Shown piece after piece: positions 1-7,100 of a stretch of DNA of 12,106 nt. The notes below the pieces were generated by a model. That model worked only from the letters and a program-made list of their open reading frames with translations, was not told the DNA's origin and made no database searches. Position numbers and translations under genes: made by a program. Source of the DNA: Candidatus Aminicenantota bacterium (GTDB taxonomy: Bacteria > Acidobacteriota > Aminicenantia > Aminicenantales > Aminicenantaceae); NCBI GenBank assembly GCA_030620655.1, contig JAUXEH010000058.1:1-12106 (forward strand), given 5' to 3'. Each line of letters starts with the position of its first letter. Within the stretch, counting starts at the first letter, position 1.

Positions 1-477
1 GGAAACCCCGCCGACATGCACGGCGATGATGAATATTCCCTTCTGTTTGCAGAAGTCGATGACCTTCTTCAGGCGGTCGACCTCGTCATCCACGGTGAGG
101 CCCGAAGCGCCCATGCCCTTGAGGCTGGCGCCGATGGCGAAGATGACTGTCTTGTAGGGAGTGCCCTGCGGGAACGCGTCCAGGTCCGTGTAGACCTCGA
201 CATGGAATCCGGAGCGGGATTCGCCTTCCCGGTCTCCCAGGCCCACTCCCAGTCCCAGCATCTCCACATCCGGAACATCACAGTAGTCATACATGATGCC
301 GGCCTCTTCACAGATGATGTTGAGTGTGGTCACGTCCTGACTCTGACCTGCGGACGTGTTCAGCAGCGGAAGCTGGGCCTTGGGCGTGGTTTCCTGGGCG
401 CCCAGGGGAAAGGCCCAGATCCATGCCAGCGTCAGCAGGAACACCAGAGGAAGCCTGAACCGTTTTTTGCATCTCAT
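1..477 (-). CDS. Secreted DUF6305-like protein (C-terminus outside window)
   Basis: I read 159 residues from ATG at 477 with no stop before the left edge. The start is supported by AGGAGA nine bases upstream and lies 18 bp after the stop of the C69 dipeptidase gene, so the two are probably co-transcribed. Residues 1-28 form a signal peptide (MRCKKR, then a hydrophobic run to FPLGAQ). The mature part has SAGQSQDVTTLNIICEEAG near residue 45, a central GLGVGLGD stretch, and VIFAIGASLKGMGASGLTVD followed by DEVDRLKKVIDFCKKQ and IIAVHVGG near the edge. The QS-D motif, the strand ending in GAS-KGMGA-G and the terminal HVGG match my recollection of the DUF6305 family, whose biochemical role is unknown. 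I infer a periplasmic or extracellular protein working with the neighbouring dipeptidase. Family assignment is from memory of motifs, not a search. Confidence 0.7.
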   Translation of the reverse strand, partial: MRCKKRFRLPLVFLLTLAWIWAFPLGAQETTPKAQLPLLNTSAGQSQDVTTLNIICEEAGIMYDYCDVPDVEMLGLGVGLGDREGESRSGFHVEVYTDLDAFPQGTPYKTVIFAIGASLKGMGASGLTVDDEVDRLKKVIDFCKQKGIFIIAVHVGGVS

Positions 478-495
478 GCGTTTCGTTCTCCTTGA

Positions 496-2256
496 TTATT
501 TCTTGCGCGGCGGCTGCGCCGGCAGCTTGTGATAGCGTACCACCTCCCGCAGCCAGTCCTCCGGGTAGGGAAGGTTGCTGCGTTTGCGCGTTTCCGTGTC
601 GTAGATGCCTAGGCCGCGGTACTTGACGAGCAGCTCGTCTCCCAGCTTCCACCAGGCATTGACCACCAGGGCGGCGTTGTTGTTGCAGTATTCGGTAAGG
701 TATTCGACGGCTTTTTCCGGGTCTTCGTCATAGAGCTGCTTGGCGAAAGTGTCGATCGCGGGGGTCATCTCGACCGCTCGCGCCTCCCACTTGTCCTGGG
801 CTTTTTTCACGTCCTCGATGGCATGGGAGTAGGCCACCAGGGTATGGAAGTCCACGTAGTCGAAGGCCCAGCGGGCGGATTCGCGGTTGAACTCCCAGTG
901 GTCGCCGATCTGGAAGGAGTACGGGATCTCCGTTATCCCGATGTAGAGGGGCATGTAGCAGGCCGTGTCCTGGGCTCCGAAGCAGAGCCACACGATGCCA
1001 CCGATGGGATCGGGCAGCCAGTCCCGGCACTGGGTGACCGTGGTGTACTCGGCCCGGTTGACGCCGATGGTGCGGGGTGTGAAGTAGGTCACGCCGTCCA
1101 CCCTGATCGACCGGGGGTGATAGTTGGGGTTCTTGAAGGGCCCGCCCCGCAGGCCGGCGGCCGGGTCGAACTTGGTGCCCTGGAATTTGTCCCGGGTGAG
1201 ATTCATCACGTCCTGCACGGAGAGCTGCTTGTCCGGCTTGACCGAGAAGGGGAAATCCATGTTCGGCGTGTCGGCACTGAACTTCCGGGAGGGGGCCACC
1301 AGGTCGAAGAAGCGCCACATGCGAGCGCGGGATCCCCCGGTGCTGTTGGCGCTGAACTCAGACGGTGAGTAGACCTTTTTCCAGTTGAAAGCTTCCCCGT
1401 TTTCCGGGTCATACAGGTTTTTCTCGATGGCTAAGGAGACGATGTTGGACGAGCCCATAAAGTAGTCGCTGTTGTCCAGGTCGATCTCGCCGATGCGCGA
1501 CTCGTTGGGGCATACGCTCACGTGGTCGTCGGGCACGCGCTGGGCGCACCAGACCGCACCCGGCCGGCCGCTCTCCGGTGTCCACAGCGGGCCCACCGGC
1601 ATGATCTCGAAGATCCAGATCTCGTTCGGGTCGGAGATGGCCAGCATCTCACCGCCGTCGTGGAAGCCGTAGCCGTATTCTTCGGCCAGGGATCCTATGA
1701 TGCTGATGCAGTCGCGTGCGGTCTTGGCCCGTTCCATGCCCAGCTGCGTGAGCGCGGTCAGGTCCAGCTTGGCCGAGGGCGTGCGGTTGGCCAACTTCCT
1801 TTGTGTCCCGATGGTGGACTCGCCTATGGCCACCTGATTCTCGTTCATGTAGCCGAACATGCCGTGGATGTAGGCATAGGTGCGTTCCGGCTGCGGGATG
1901 TCCAGGCCGATGTAGTCCTGCTTGATCCTCTCCCACTTGAGCCCTTCCGCCGGGGGCCAGGTGATGTATTGGGAAACATGGTAGATCCTGCGGCCTTCGC
2001 CCTCCTTGTGTTCCCCGCCGGGCACATAGCGGAAGGTCCAGTCGCACATCCCGCAGTCGCAGGTGTGCGTGCTCATGACCGAGCCGTCCACCGAGGCATC
2101 CTTGCCCACCAGGATGACCGTGCAGCCTTCGGGGGCGTCCCAGGCCAGGGTTTCGTCGGCCTCAACAGCCCTCTGTGCCGCGGCCGATGGGTTCCAGCCC
2201 AGGGCCACGATCAGGCAGATGCCCAGGACCAGCCAGATATGTTTCGTTTGTTTCAA
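496..2256 (-). CDS. Secreted peptidase family C69 dipeptidase
   Basis: A 586-residue protein with a TTG start at 2256. The start is fixed by GGAGG six bases upstream and by an immediate signal peptide (MKQTKH, hydrophobic core, A-A-A-Q near residue 28). C69 (PF03577) enzymes are N-terminal-nucleophile dipeptidases that become active when cleavage exposes a cysteine. Here GCTVILVGKDASVDGS places the expected nucleophile at Cys45, followed by the family's DGS turn and THTCDCGMCD. Other family landmarks are the NENQVAIGESTIG block near residue 140, the GERAK-like MERAKTARD helix, and ISDPNEIWIFEIMPVGPLW around residues 207-226. A C-terminal extension makes it somewhat long for the family. The role inferred is cleavage of dipeptides outside the cytoplasm. 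It is the first gene of an operon with the DUF6305-like protein and starts directly beside the AT-rich island, so its original promoter may have been replaced. Confidence 0.9.
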   Translation of the reverse strand: MKQTKHIWLVLGICLIVALGWNPSAAAQRAVEADETLAWDAPEGCTVILVGKDASVDGSVMSTHTCDCGMCDWTFRYVPGGEHKEGEGRRIYHVSQYITWPPAEGLKWERIKQDYIGLDIPQPERTYAYIHGMFGYMNENQVAIGESTIGTQRKLANRTPSAKLDLTALTQLGMERAKTARDCISIIGSLAEEYGYGFHDGGEMLAISDPNEIWIFEIMPVGPLWTPESGRPGAVWCAQRVPDDHVSVCPNESRIGEIDLDNSDYFMGSSNIVSLAIEKNLYDPENGEAFNWKKVYSPSEFSANSTGGSRARMWRFFDLVAPSRKFSADTPNMDFPFSVKPDKQLSVQDVMNLTRDKFQGTKFDPAAGLRGGPFKNPNYHPRSIRVDGVTYFTPRTIGVNRAEYTTVTQCRDWLPDPIGGIVWLCFGAQDTACYMPLYIGITEIPYSFQIGDHWEFNRESARWAFDYVDFHTLVAYSHAIEDVKKAQDKWEARAVEMTPAIDTFAKQLYDEDPEKAVEYLTEYCNNNAALVVNAWWKLGDELLVKYRGLGIYDTETRKRSNLPYPEDWLREVVRYHKLPAQPPRKK

Positions 2257-2356
2257 AATACACCTCCATTCAAGTTGTTATGCTATCTATTTATCAGATT
2301 TGTCCTCTCAGGTCCATTCCAATCTCAATCCTCAGGGCATCTCCAATCGACTCCTG

Positions 2357-2470
2357 TTATGAGCCCTGCCTCGAATACTGAAAGCGAACCTTGCCCTTTG
2401 TCTCATCGAAGAAAAGCCGCTTCAAGCTCAGCAGGGGACGGATCATGTATTACAGCCATGTTGAATGCCT
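2357..2470 (-). pseudogene. IS91-type transposase remnant (Y2 region)
   Basis: In the frame ending at TAA 2357-2359 the sequence reads YMIRPLLSLKRLFFDE, then TKGKVRFQY. This fits the segment just after the catalytic tyrosine region of IS91-like Y2 transposases (PF04986), typically (N/G)LARYI-R-P-S-ERL followed by a K-V-Y strand. Immediately upstream, in the adjacent frame, is FNMA. A one-base shift near 2448-2452 would restore NMA-YMIRP, so the copy appears frameshifted as well as truncated. No other part of the transposase lies next to it. The next recognisable piece is at 4191-4340 on the same strand. Recognition is by motif only; other Y2 or HUH relatives are possible. Confidence 0.5.
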
Positions 2471-2663
2471 GGATTTGCCCATCCTGGCAATCCCTGTCCT
2501 TGGCGGAGCATCCCAAATGAAGAGTCCCTGGAGGGATCCATATGTATCGTTCCCCGTCCAGTGGATTGACCGCAGTAATTATTTTTTGATCAGCGTCCTG
2601 TGATCCACAGGCGGTGAATACCACAGTAATCCAGGCTATTATTAATATTTTCATGGTATGCAT
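2403..2663 (-). pseudogene. Truncated FGE-sulfatase-domain lipoprotein
   Basis: The open frame starts MHTMKILIIAWITVVFTACG, a lipoprotein-type signal peptide with a cysteine after T-A (lipobox with F at -3). The mature N-terminus contains VNPLDGERY and then IWIPPGTLHLGCSAKDRDC. This is the characteristic opening of formylglycine-generating-enzyme/sulfatase-modifying (PF03781) domains, usually followed by about 200 residues. Here similarity stops within some 15 residues and the frame ends at 2403, just where the transposase remnant begins, so the gene is a 5' fragment of 86 codons. A start at ATG 2654 is equally possible. The likely cause is loss of the 3' part by an IS91-associated rearrangement. 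A residual short lipoprotein could still be expressed. Confidence 0.65.
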
Positions 2664-3034
2664 AATTTGCCTGACATAAAATGACAAATCTTCCACAATT
2701 TTCCTCAATTTCCCCCACTGACATCCTGGAATGAGCTTATCACAGGAAAAAAGCTGAGATCAAGGATAAAACAAAGAAGAAAATCGACAAAAAAAGGCAA
2801 AGTCCTGCTGGGCATAGACGACGATATAGTTCCCATGAGGAAGCATCTGGTGTCGGAGGGTGCGGCGGGTCATGCGATTGAGTTCAGGCCGGTTTTCACC
2901 AAGCAAATGCATCTGAAAGAGCCTGCCCAGGTTTCGAAAAGGCTGTACTTTCCGGGGATAATAGCAGTGTTCCAGTACGAATAAATCATAAATTTCTCCT
3001 TGTAAATTGAACGATAATCGTTTATATTTCAAAC
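2664..3034. other. Gene-poor spacer of the AT-rich island
   Basis: This stretch lies between the FGE-domain fragment and the plus-strand ATPase. A 90-codon minus-strand frame (2760-3032) begins with TTG, lacks an SD and resembles nothing I know. A plus-strand open stretch across 2800-2985 has no start. I see no convincing gene. The right end carries the ATPase promoter. Confidence 0.5.
3000..3028 (+). promoter_or_regulatory. Candidate promoter with spacer palindrome for the ATPase gene
   Basis: TTGTAA (3000-3005) and TATATT (3023-3028) are separated by 17 bp. The spacer contains the inverted repeat AACGAT-A-ATCGTT (3010-3022), which sits exactly where a dimeric repressor would block RNA polymerase. 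The -10 box ends only six bases before the ATG at 3035 and no SD is present, so the transcript would be leaderless. The elements are visible in sequence; function is inferred. Confidence 0.5.
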
Positions 3035-4201
3035 ATGATTAAACGGAGATTATTAAAAGGCCTTGAACAATCCTTAAAGACTTTCCCGGTAGTGGGGTTG
3101 ATAGGTTCCAGGCAAAGCGGAAAAACTACATTAGCCAAAATGATTTCTTCTTCCAGGAAAACAAAAGTACTCTATCTCGATCTAGAGCGCCCTTCGGACC
3201 TTGCAAAACTCAATGAAGCTGAAATATTTCTTGAAAGATTTGAAGACCGTCTGATCATTATTGATGAGGTGCAGAGAAAACCTGAACTTTTTCCTCTGAT
3301 AAGAGTCTTAGTTGATCACGGAACCAGGAATAGAGAGCGTTTTTTCATCCTTGGCTCTGCTTCTCCATCATTGGTCAGGCAAGCATCAGAAAGTCTTGCC
3401 GGCCGAATTGTCTATCATGAATTAGCCCCTTTTACTTTGGATGAAGTACATAAAAAACAAATGCGCAGGCTCTGGTGCCGGGGAGGTTATCCTCTTAGCT
3501 TTCTCTCTGACTCTGATGAACAGAGTCAAGTATGGCGGGAATCATTCATCCAGACATATCTGGAAAGGGATATTCCCCAATTAGGTTTTCGCATTCCTGC
3601 AATGCAGCTTCGTCGTTTTTGGGAAATGGTAGCTCATAGCCACGGACATATCTGGAATGCCAGCAAGATAGCTGGTAGTATGGATGTGTCAGCTCCCGCA
3701 ATTCGGAGATATTTGGATATTCTAAATGACACATTTATAATCCGTCAGCTTCAACCTTATTTTCCTAATGTCAAAAAAAGATTGGTTAAGTCCCCAAAAG
3801 TGTACTTGCGAGATAGTGGTTTATTACACACTTTGCTCCGGATATCTGATGAAGAAGTTCTTCTTGGTACACCCTATGCAGGCTCATCTTTTGAGGGTTG
3901 GGTCATAGAACAAATAAGGGCTGTGATTCCTTCTTCATGGCCTCTGTATTTTTATAGAACCAGTTCTGGTGCTGAGATGGACCTGGTATTGTTGCCTCCG
4001 AAAAAACCACCGTTAGGCATAGAAATTAAATTTTCCAAATCACCGGGTTTGTCCAAAAGTTTCAGACAGGCCTTCTCCGATTTGGGATGTCAGCAGGGAT
4101 ACATTGTCTGTTTGGTAAAGGAGCGTTTTCCTCTGGGAAAGAAAGTTGAGGCCTTGCCGGTTGAAGAATTATCCCATCTAAGAAAAGTGCTTAATTTATA
4201 A
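3035..4201 (+). CDS. AAA_14/DUF4143 family ATPase
   Basis: A 388-residue cytoplasmic protein of normal length for the family. The N-terminal P-loop domain has Walker A GSRQSGKT (residues 24-31), Walker B LIIIDE (73-78) and a sensor-1-like LGSASP (106-111), followed by ESLAGR. A winged-helix-like part around residues 205-240 (IWNASKIAGSMDVS, then RRYLDIL) leads to the DUF4143 region. Its C-terminus has a PD-(D/E)XK-like core: GAEMDLV (312-318) and IEIKFSK (329-335), with D316, E330 and K332 as the apparent triad. These proteins are common, often horizontally moved, and of uncertain function; some are suspected to act in defence or as selfish loci. The start has no SD but the MIKRRLLKGLEQ opening is typical. 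It is AT-richer than its neighbours and flanked by transposase remnants, which suggests acquisition by transfer. Confidence 0.9.
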   Translation: MIKRRLLKGLEQSLKTFPVVGLIGSRQSGKTTLAKMISSSRKTKVLYLDLERPSDLAKLNEAEIFLERFEDRLIIIDEVQRKPELFPLIRVLVDHGTRNRERFFILGSASPSLVRQASESLAGRIVYHELAPFTLDEVHKKQMRRLWCRGGYPLSFLSDSDEQSQVWRESFIQTYLERDIPQLGFRIPAMQLRRFWEMVAHSHGHIWNASKIAGSMDVSAPAIRRYLDILNDTFIIRQLQPYFPNVKKRLVKSPKVYLRDSGLLHTLLRISDEEVLLGTPYAGSSFEGWVIEQIRAVIPSSWPLYFYRTSSGAEMDLVLLPPKKPPLGIEIKFSKSPGLSKSFRQAFSDLGCQQGYIVCLVKERFPLGKKVEALPVEELSHLRKVLNL

Positions 4202-4340
4202 GTTTTTCCCGAAGCAGCAGGGAAAAGATCTCATGGGTGAAGATTTCTTGGATCATCCGGGGCTGTGCCTCCTTATTTCTTGGCTCGCTCTCCTCTTCGA
4301 GGAACCATGCCCGGTCGCCTTTTAGGGGGTCAGGATCGAG
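4191..4340 (-). pseudogene. IS91-type transposase remnant (segment upstream of Y2)
   Basis: The frame runs from CTC at 4340 to TAA at 4191-4193. It reads LKGDRAWFLEEESEP, then a charged stretch, then RMIQEIFTHEIFSLLLREKL. The last part matches the helix that follows the HUH domain in IS91-like transposases, usually E-LFRHKV--LLL-EG-I. In complete proteins this helix lies about 35-45 residues before the (A)RYI-RP Y2 motif, which is what the remnant at 2357-2470 encodes. The two fragments are therefore in native order and orientation with the ATPase block between them. The 3' end overlaps the tail of the ATPase gene by a few bases on the opposite strand. No start and no N-terminal domain are present. 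Assignment by motif only. Confidence 0.45.
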
Positions 4341-4366
4341 TCTTCAAAACCTCAGAGAAAAGGGAA

Positions 4367-5545
4367 TTAATTGAGATGGATCCGTTCGGGATCGGCCTGC
4401 GCGGGATCATGGAAAAAGTGCCCCACTCCTTTTTCCACCACCTCGGCATAGCGCGGGACTCCGCTAAAAACGATGGCCCGCTCCGGGTTCCTGCGGGAGT
4501 ACTGGCGGCAGAGCTCCAGCACCACCGAGCAGTGCTGCCCCACGCGTTTTTCCATGGGCCAGCCGGTTTCGTCATAGGGGACGAACAGCAATCCTTTCTG
4601 CGCCAGGCTCAGCAGGAAGGGGTCCTGGCCGTTGAGCAGCAGGTCCGTGGTCTTGGGCCCGGTGGGCTGGTCGAGGAAGGGGAGGGGCGCTTCCAGCAGG
4701 AAGGGGAGGGTGTCCGAGTAGTCCCCGATCTCGCGGTGCGAGAGGCCCCGGAATCCTTTGGGGGAGGATTCGACGTGGCTGTCGAAGCCCTCCATGGCCT
4801 TGACCGTGAGCGAAACCATGGTGGCCAGGCGCACCGAGCTTTCGGGCGCCACGATGCAGTTGGTGACCGGGAACATGGTCTCGGCGCCATGGATGTCGAC
4901 CGCCAGGTCCACTTCTTCTTGCCGCATGATCTCCATGGCCGCGAAGGTGACCCTTTCCATGAGGGGGCCGTCCGGCCGCCCGGGCCAGGTGCGGTTGGTG
5001 TTGCGGATGTCCAGGAAGGAGAGGAGCTGTTTGTCGGGGTAGTGGATGTAGACGTCCGGGTCCGGCCACTGGTCCAGGGGTGAGGCGTCCCGGTTGCCCA
5101 TTCGGAACCGCTTTTTCCCCCAATCCGTGGGGATGTCGAAGTAGAGGGGGTAGCCGTCGCCCGGGCGCGTGTTGCGGCTCCCGCTGTGGTTGAACTGCGG
5201 GATGACGATGAGCGTGCCCTTTTCCACCACGGCGTTTTCTATCAGGATCAAGGCGGTGAGCAGGGCAGCGGGCTCGTTGGAGTGGGTGTTGCCCATGACC
5301 AGCAGCTTGCCGCCCGGCTCCTTGCCTTCGAAAAAGAACACCGGCGTGTCGGCCGGCGTGCCCTTGAGACCGGAACAGAAGTCACTGAGATGCCCGACCC
5401 TGGTTACTCCCGGGCCGGCCGTGATGGGCATCTGAAAGTGCCGGTGCCGGTGGAGCTGGATGCCGGCCTGGATCACGACCGCCGCTGTGATGCCCATGGC
5501 CAGAAGCTTATAGACCCCTGAGCCTTTCATCTCTTTCTTCTTCAT
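4367..5545 (-). CDS. Membrane-anchored succinylglutamate desuccinylase/aspartoacylase-like (M14) hydrolase
   Basis: I place the start at ATG 5545, giving 392 residues. GAGG lies seven bases upstream and the ATG overlaps the stop of the preceding small gene as ATGA. Longer in-frame upstream readings would run through that gene. Residues 11-31 form one hydrophobic segment (KLLAMGITAAVVIQAG), so this is a signal anchor or uncleaved signal. The zinc site of the AstE/AspA branch of M14 is visible: H-SNE at His88/Glu91 in MGNTHSNEPAA and His219 in AVDIHGAE. Other blocks are QFNHSGSRNTRPGDG, DQWPDPDVYIHYPDKQ, NTNRTWPGRPDGPLMERV and SHREIGDYSDTLPFLLEAP. The latter carries the likely catalytic Glu285. 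Such enzymes remove acyl groups from amino acids. The substrate here is unknown, but coupling to an organic-anion permease suggests that a released acid or amino acid is taken up. Whether the domain faces outward needs topology data. Confidence 0.82.
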   Translation of the reverse strand: MKKKEMKGSGVYKLLAMGITAAVVIQAGIQLHRHRHFQMPITAGPGVTRVGHLSDFCSGLKGTPADTPVFFFEGKEPGGKLLVMGNTHSNEPAALLTALILIENAVVEKGTLIVIPQFNHSGSRNTRPGDGYPLYFDIPTDWGKKRFRMGNRDASPLDQWPDPDVYIHYPDKQLLSFLDIRNTNRTWPGRPDGPLMERVTFAAMEIMRQEEVDLAVDIHGAETMFPVTNCIVAPESSVRLATMVSLTVKAMEGFDSHVESSPKGFRGLSHREIGDYSDTLPFLLEAPLPFLDQPTGPKTTDLLLNGQDPFLLSLAQKGLLFVPYDETGWPMEKRVGQHCSVVLELCRQYSRRNPERAIVFSGVPRYAEVVEKGVGHFFHDPAQADPERIHLN

Positions 5546-5703
5546 TTTATCCTCAGAATCCTCAGGACCAGCGGGATCATGACCAGAAGATAGAGCAGCA
5601 TGTCGTTTACACTCTTCTTCTCCCGGATAAAATTCCAGATAAGCAGGGCCAGGACAAAGGCCGAGATCAGGTAGTAGATCCACATGATGATGGTGTATGC
5701 CAT
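5542..5703 (-). CDS. 53-residue two-helix membrane protein
   Basis: I translated this small gene by hand. It runs from ATG 5703 to TGA 5542-5544 and reads MAYTIIMWIYYLISAFVLAL, then a short charged linker (NFIREKKSVND), then MLLYLLVMIPLVLRILR. Both halves are long enough to cross the membrane, with the charged REKK loop between them. It starts five bases after the permease stop and its stop overlaps the start of the M14 hydrolase gene in the sequence ATGA, typical of translationally coupled operon genes. A GGAG lies about twelve bases upstream of the ATG, a loose but usable RBS. I do not recognise the family. It is far too short to be a DctQ subunit (normally four helices). An accessory subunit of the permease is the simplest guess from position. 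Confidence 0.72.
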   Translation of the reverse strand: MAYTIIMWIYYLISAFVLALLIWNFIREKKSVNDMLLYLLVMIPLVLRILRIK

Positions 5704-5708
5704 GATGT

Positions 5709-7022
5709 TCACATGCTCCACTTCACGAGGAAATCCAGGCGCGCGCTGAAGACCACCATCAGGATCCCCACCACCGTGATGACGATCCAGGGCAGCCAGG
5801 TGCTGCGCAGGAAGCTCCCGTAGGTTCCCTTGTATTCCGAGACCATGACGGAAAGCCGGCCGATGAGCGCCGTGGGCGGCAGCCCGTCGCCCAGGGGCCA
5901 GAGCAGGCTCAGCCCGGCAATGGCCACGGTGGCGTGCAGGCCGATCGAATCCAGGAACCAGATCAGGGGGATGCCGATGATGGCGGCGCCGCCGTAGGTC
6001 AGGACCCCTTCCGAGACCGGGATGATGACGGCCAGTGAGATGAAGAGAAGCACCAGAGGAGTGGAGATAACGGCAAACGAAAGCAGCCCGCGCACCCCGG
6101 TGGTGGTCATGACCTGCTGCAGCATGCCCACCACGACCATGGTGGCCAGGAGCGGCAGGAGGCGCTTCACCGTGTCCCGCGATACCCGTAGGAAATTGAT
6201 TTTTTTAGGGCTGACCAGGAGGGCCACCGCCCCGGCGATCACGAACTGCAGGGGCAGGCCCAGGACGGGCATGGCGAAGGGCCAGGCGCGGTTGGCCATC
6301 ACCAGCCCGAAGAACACCGCAAAAGGCAGGAGTACGCGCCACCAACTCATGCCCGGGACCTGTTCGGGCAGCTTTCGCGCGGAAGCCTCCGCCTCGCCGT
6401 TCTTCGCCCGTGGCAGGCCCAGCACCAGCACGGTGAAGGTCCCCAGGATCAGGACGGGGATGCCCAGCGGCAGCTCGAAGCCCACATAGGGGATGGCCGT
6501 GCCCGCTGAAAGGATCATGGCCCAGATGTTGACCGGCGGTGCCGCGGCACTCAGGCCCGCCACGATGAAGAGGATGGCGGCCACCCGGCGGCGCGGGATG
6601 CCCAGGTAGATAAGGGCCATGGCCACCGGCGCACCGACCACCAGCAGGGACACGCTCCCGGCCCCGGTCAGGGCCCCGGGGATGAGGACGATCACCATCA
6701 GGACCAGCAGGGCGATCACCTTGAATCCGGCCAGGGTCTTGAGCGTGCCGCGCACCACATAGTCCACCCCCCCGGACTCTGAGATGATCGCCATGAAGAT
6801 GGTGGCGGTGGTGAACACCAGGATAACGTCCAGGTAGGTGAAGGCCCCCTCCACCAGGTGGCGGGATAGCTCTTCGATAGGGGGTGTGCGCAGGAAGGCT
6901 CCGGCCATCCCTCCGGCGCCCGTAGCGACCAGCATGCTCAGCTCGACGGAGAGCCGCCGCCACTTGGCGGCGGCGTAGGCCAGCACCATGATCACCAGGA
7001 TGATTCCGATCTGCATTTGCAT
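5709..7022 (-). CDS. TRAP large-subunit-like / ion-transporter superfamily permease
   Basis: A 437-residue, highly hydrophobic protein with roughly a dozen membrane segments. I choose ATG 7022 because AGGAG precedes it by ten bases and the promoter at 7047-7074 would start transcription near 7040. An in-frame ATG at 7046 lies against the -10 box and would not be transcribed. Landmarks include PGALTGAGSVSLLVVGAPVA in the first half, FIVAGLSAAAPPVNIWAM, and, in the second half, PVSEGVLTYGGAAIIG and SLLWPLGDGLPPTALIG. Two halves each with a Gly/Ala/Pro-rich break are typical of the ion transporter superfamily (DctM, GntP, CitMHS, ArsB types). I favour a DctM-like carrier of organic anions, but no DctP or DctQ gene is visible. 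It is the first gene of an operon with the small membrane protein and the M14 hydrolase. Confidence 0.7.
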   Translation of the reverse strand: MQMQIGIILVIMVLAYAAAKWRRLSVELSMLVATGAGGMAGAFLRTPPIEELSRHLVEGAFTYLDVILVFTTATIFMAIISESGGVDYVVRGTLKTLAGFKVIALLVLMVIVLIPGALTGAGSVSLLVVGAPVAMALIYLGIPRRRVAAILFIVAGLSAAAPPVNIWAMILSAGTAIPYVGFELPLGIPVLILGTFTVLVLGLPRAKNGEAEASARKLPEQVPGMSWWRVLLPFAVFFGLVMANRAWPFAMPVLGLPLQFVIAGAVALLVSPKKINFLRVSRDTVKRLLPLLATMVVVGMLQQVMTTTGVRGLLSFAVISTPLVLLFISLAVIIPVSEGVLTYGGAAIIGIPLIWFLDSIGLHATVAIAGLSLLWPLGDGLPPTALIGRLSVMVSEYKGTYGSFLRSTWLPWIVITVVGILMVVFSARLDFLVKWSM

Positions 7023-7046
7023 GTGGCTCTCGCTCCTGGGTCCCAT

Positions 7047-7074
7047 TCTATAACTCGGATTTTTGTTTAGTCAA
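7047..7074 (-). promoter_or_regulatory. Promoter of the permease-hydrolase operon
   Basis: On the minus strand TTGACT (7069-7074) and TATAGA (7047-7052) are 16 bp apart. Transcription would begin near 7040, leaving a leader of about 18 bases that contains the AGGAG at 7033-7037 used by the ATG at 7022. This arrangement decides the start codon of the permease. Confidence 0.55.
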
Positions 7075-7100
7075 GGAATCCTGTCCGCATCCTGAGTCCC

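Noticed and set aside
1522..2520. Long plus-strand open frame of 332 codons
   Set aside because: It lies antisense to the well-supported C69 gene and has the Gly/Pro/His/Arg-rich composition of a GC-rich shadow frame.
2760..3032. 90-codon minus-strand open frame
   Set aside because: It begins with TTG, has no SD, resembles no family I know and overlaps the ATPase promoter. A better RBS nearby (AAGGAG) leads to a different frame that stops after 39 codons.
4204..4226. Stem-loop TTTTCCC...GGGAAAA after the ATPase gene as a terminator
   Set aside because: The T-run is in the 5' arm and no T-tract follows on either strand, so termination is not supported. The pairing may be incidental.
4320..4366. 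GGGGGTCAGGATCGAG stretch as an element end
   Set aside because: It resembles GGGGTCAGG motifs seen near some REP-associated transposases, but a single short match beside a transposase remnant is not enough to define an end.
5546..5683. Upstream in-frame extension of the M14 hydrolase to 5683
   Set aside because: It runs through the small membrane-protein gene and lacks an RBS. The ATG at 5545 has GAGG and the ATGA overlap.
7023..7046. Permease start at ATG 7046
   Set aside because: That ATG is directly next to the predicted -10 box and has no SD. ATG 7022 has AGGAG within the expected leader.
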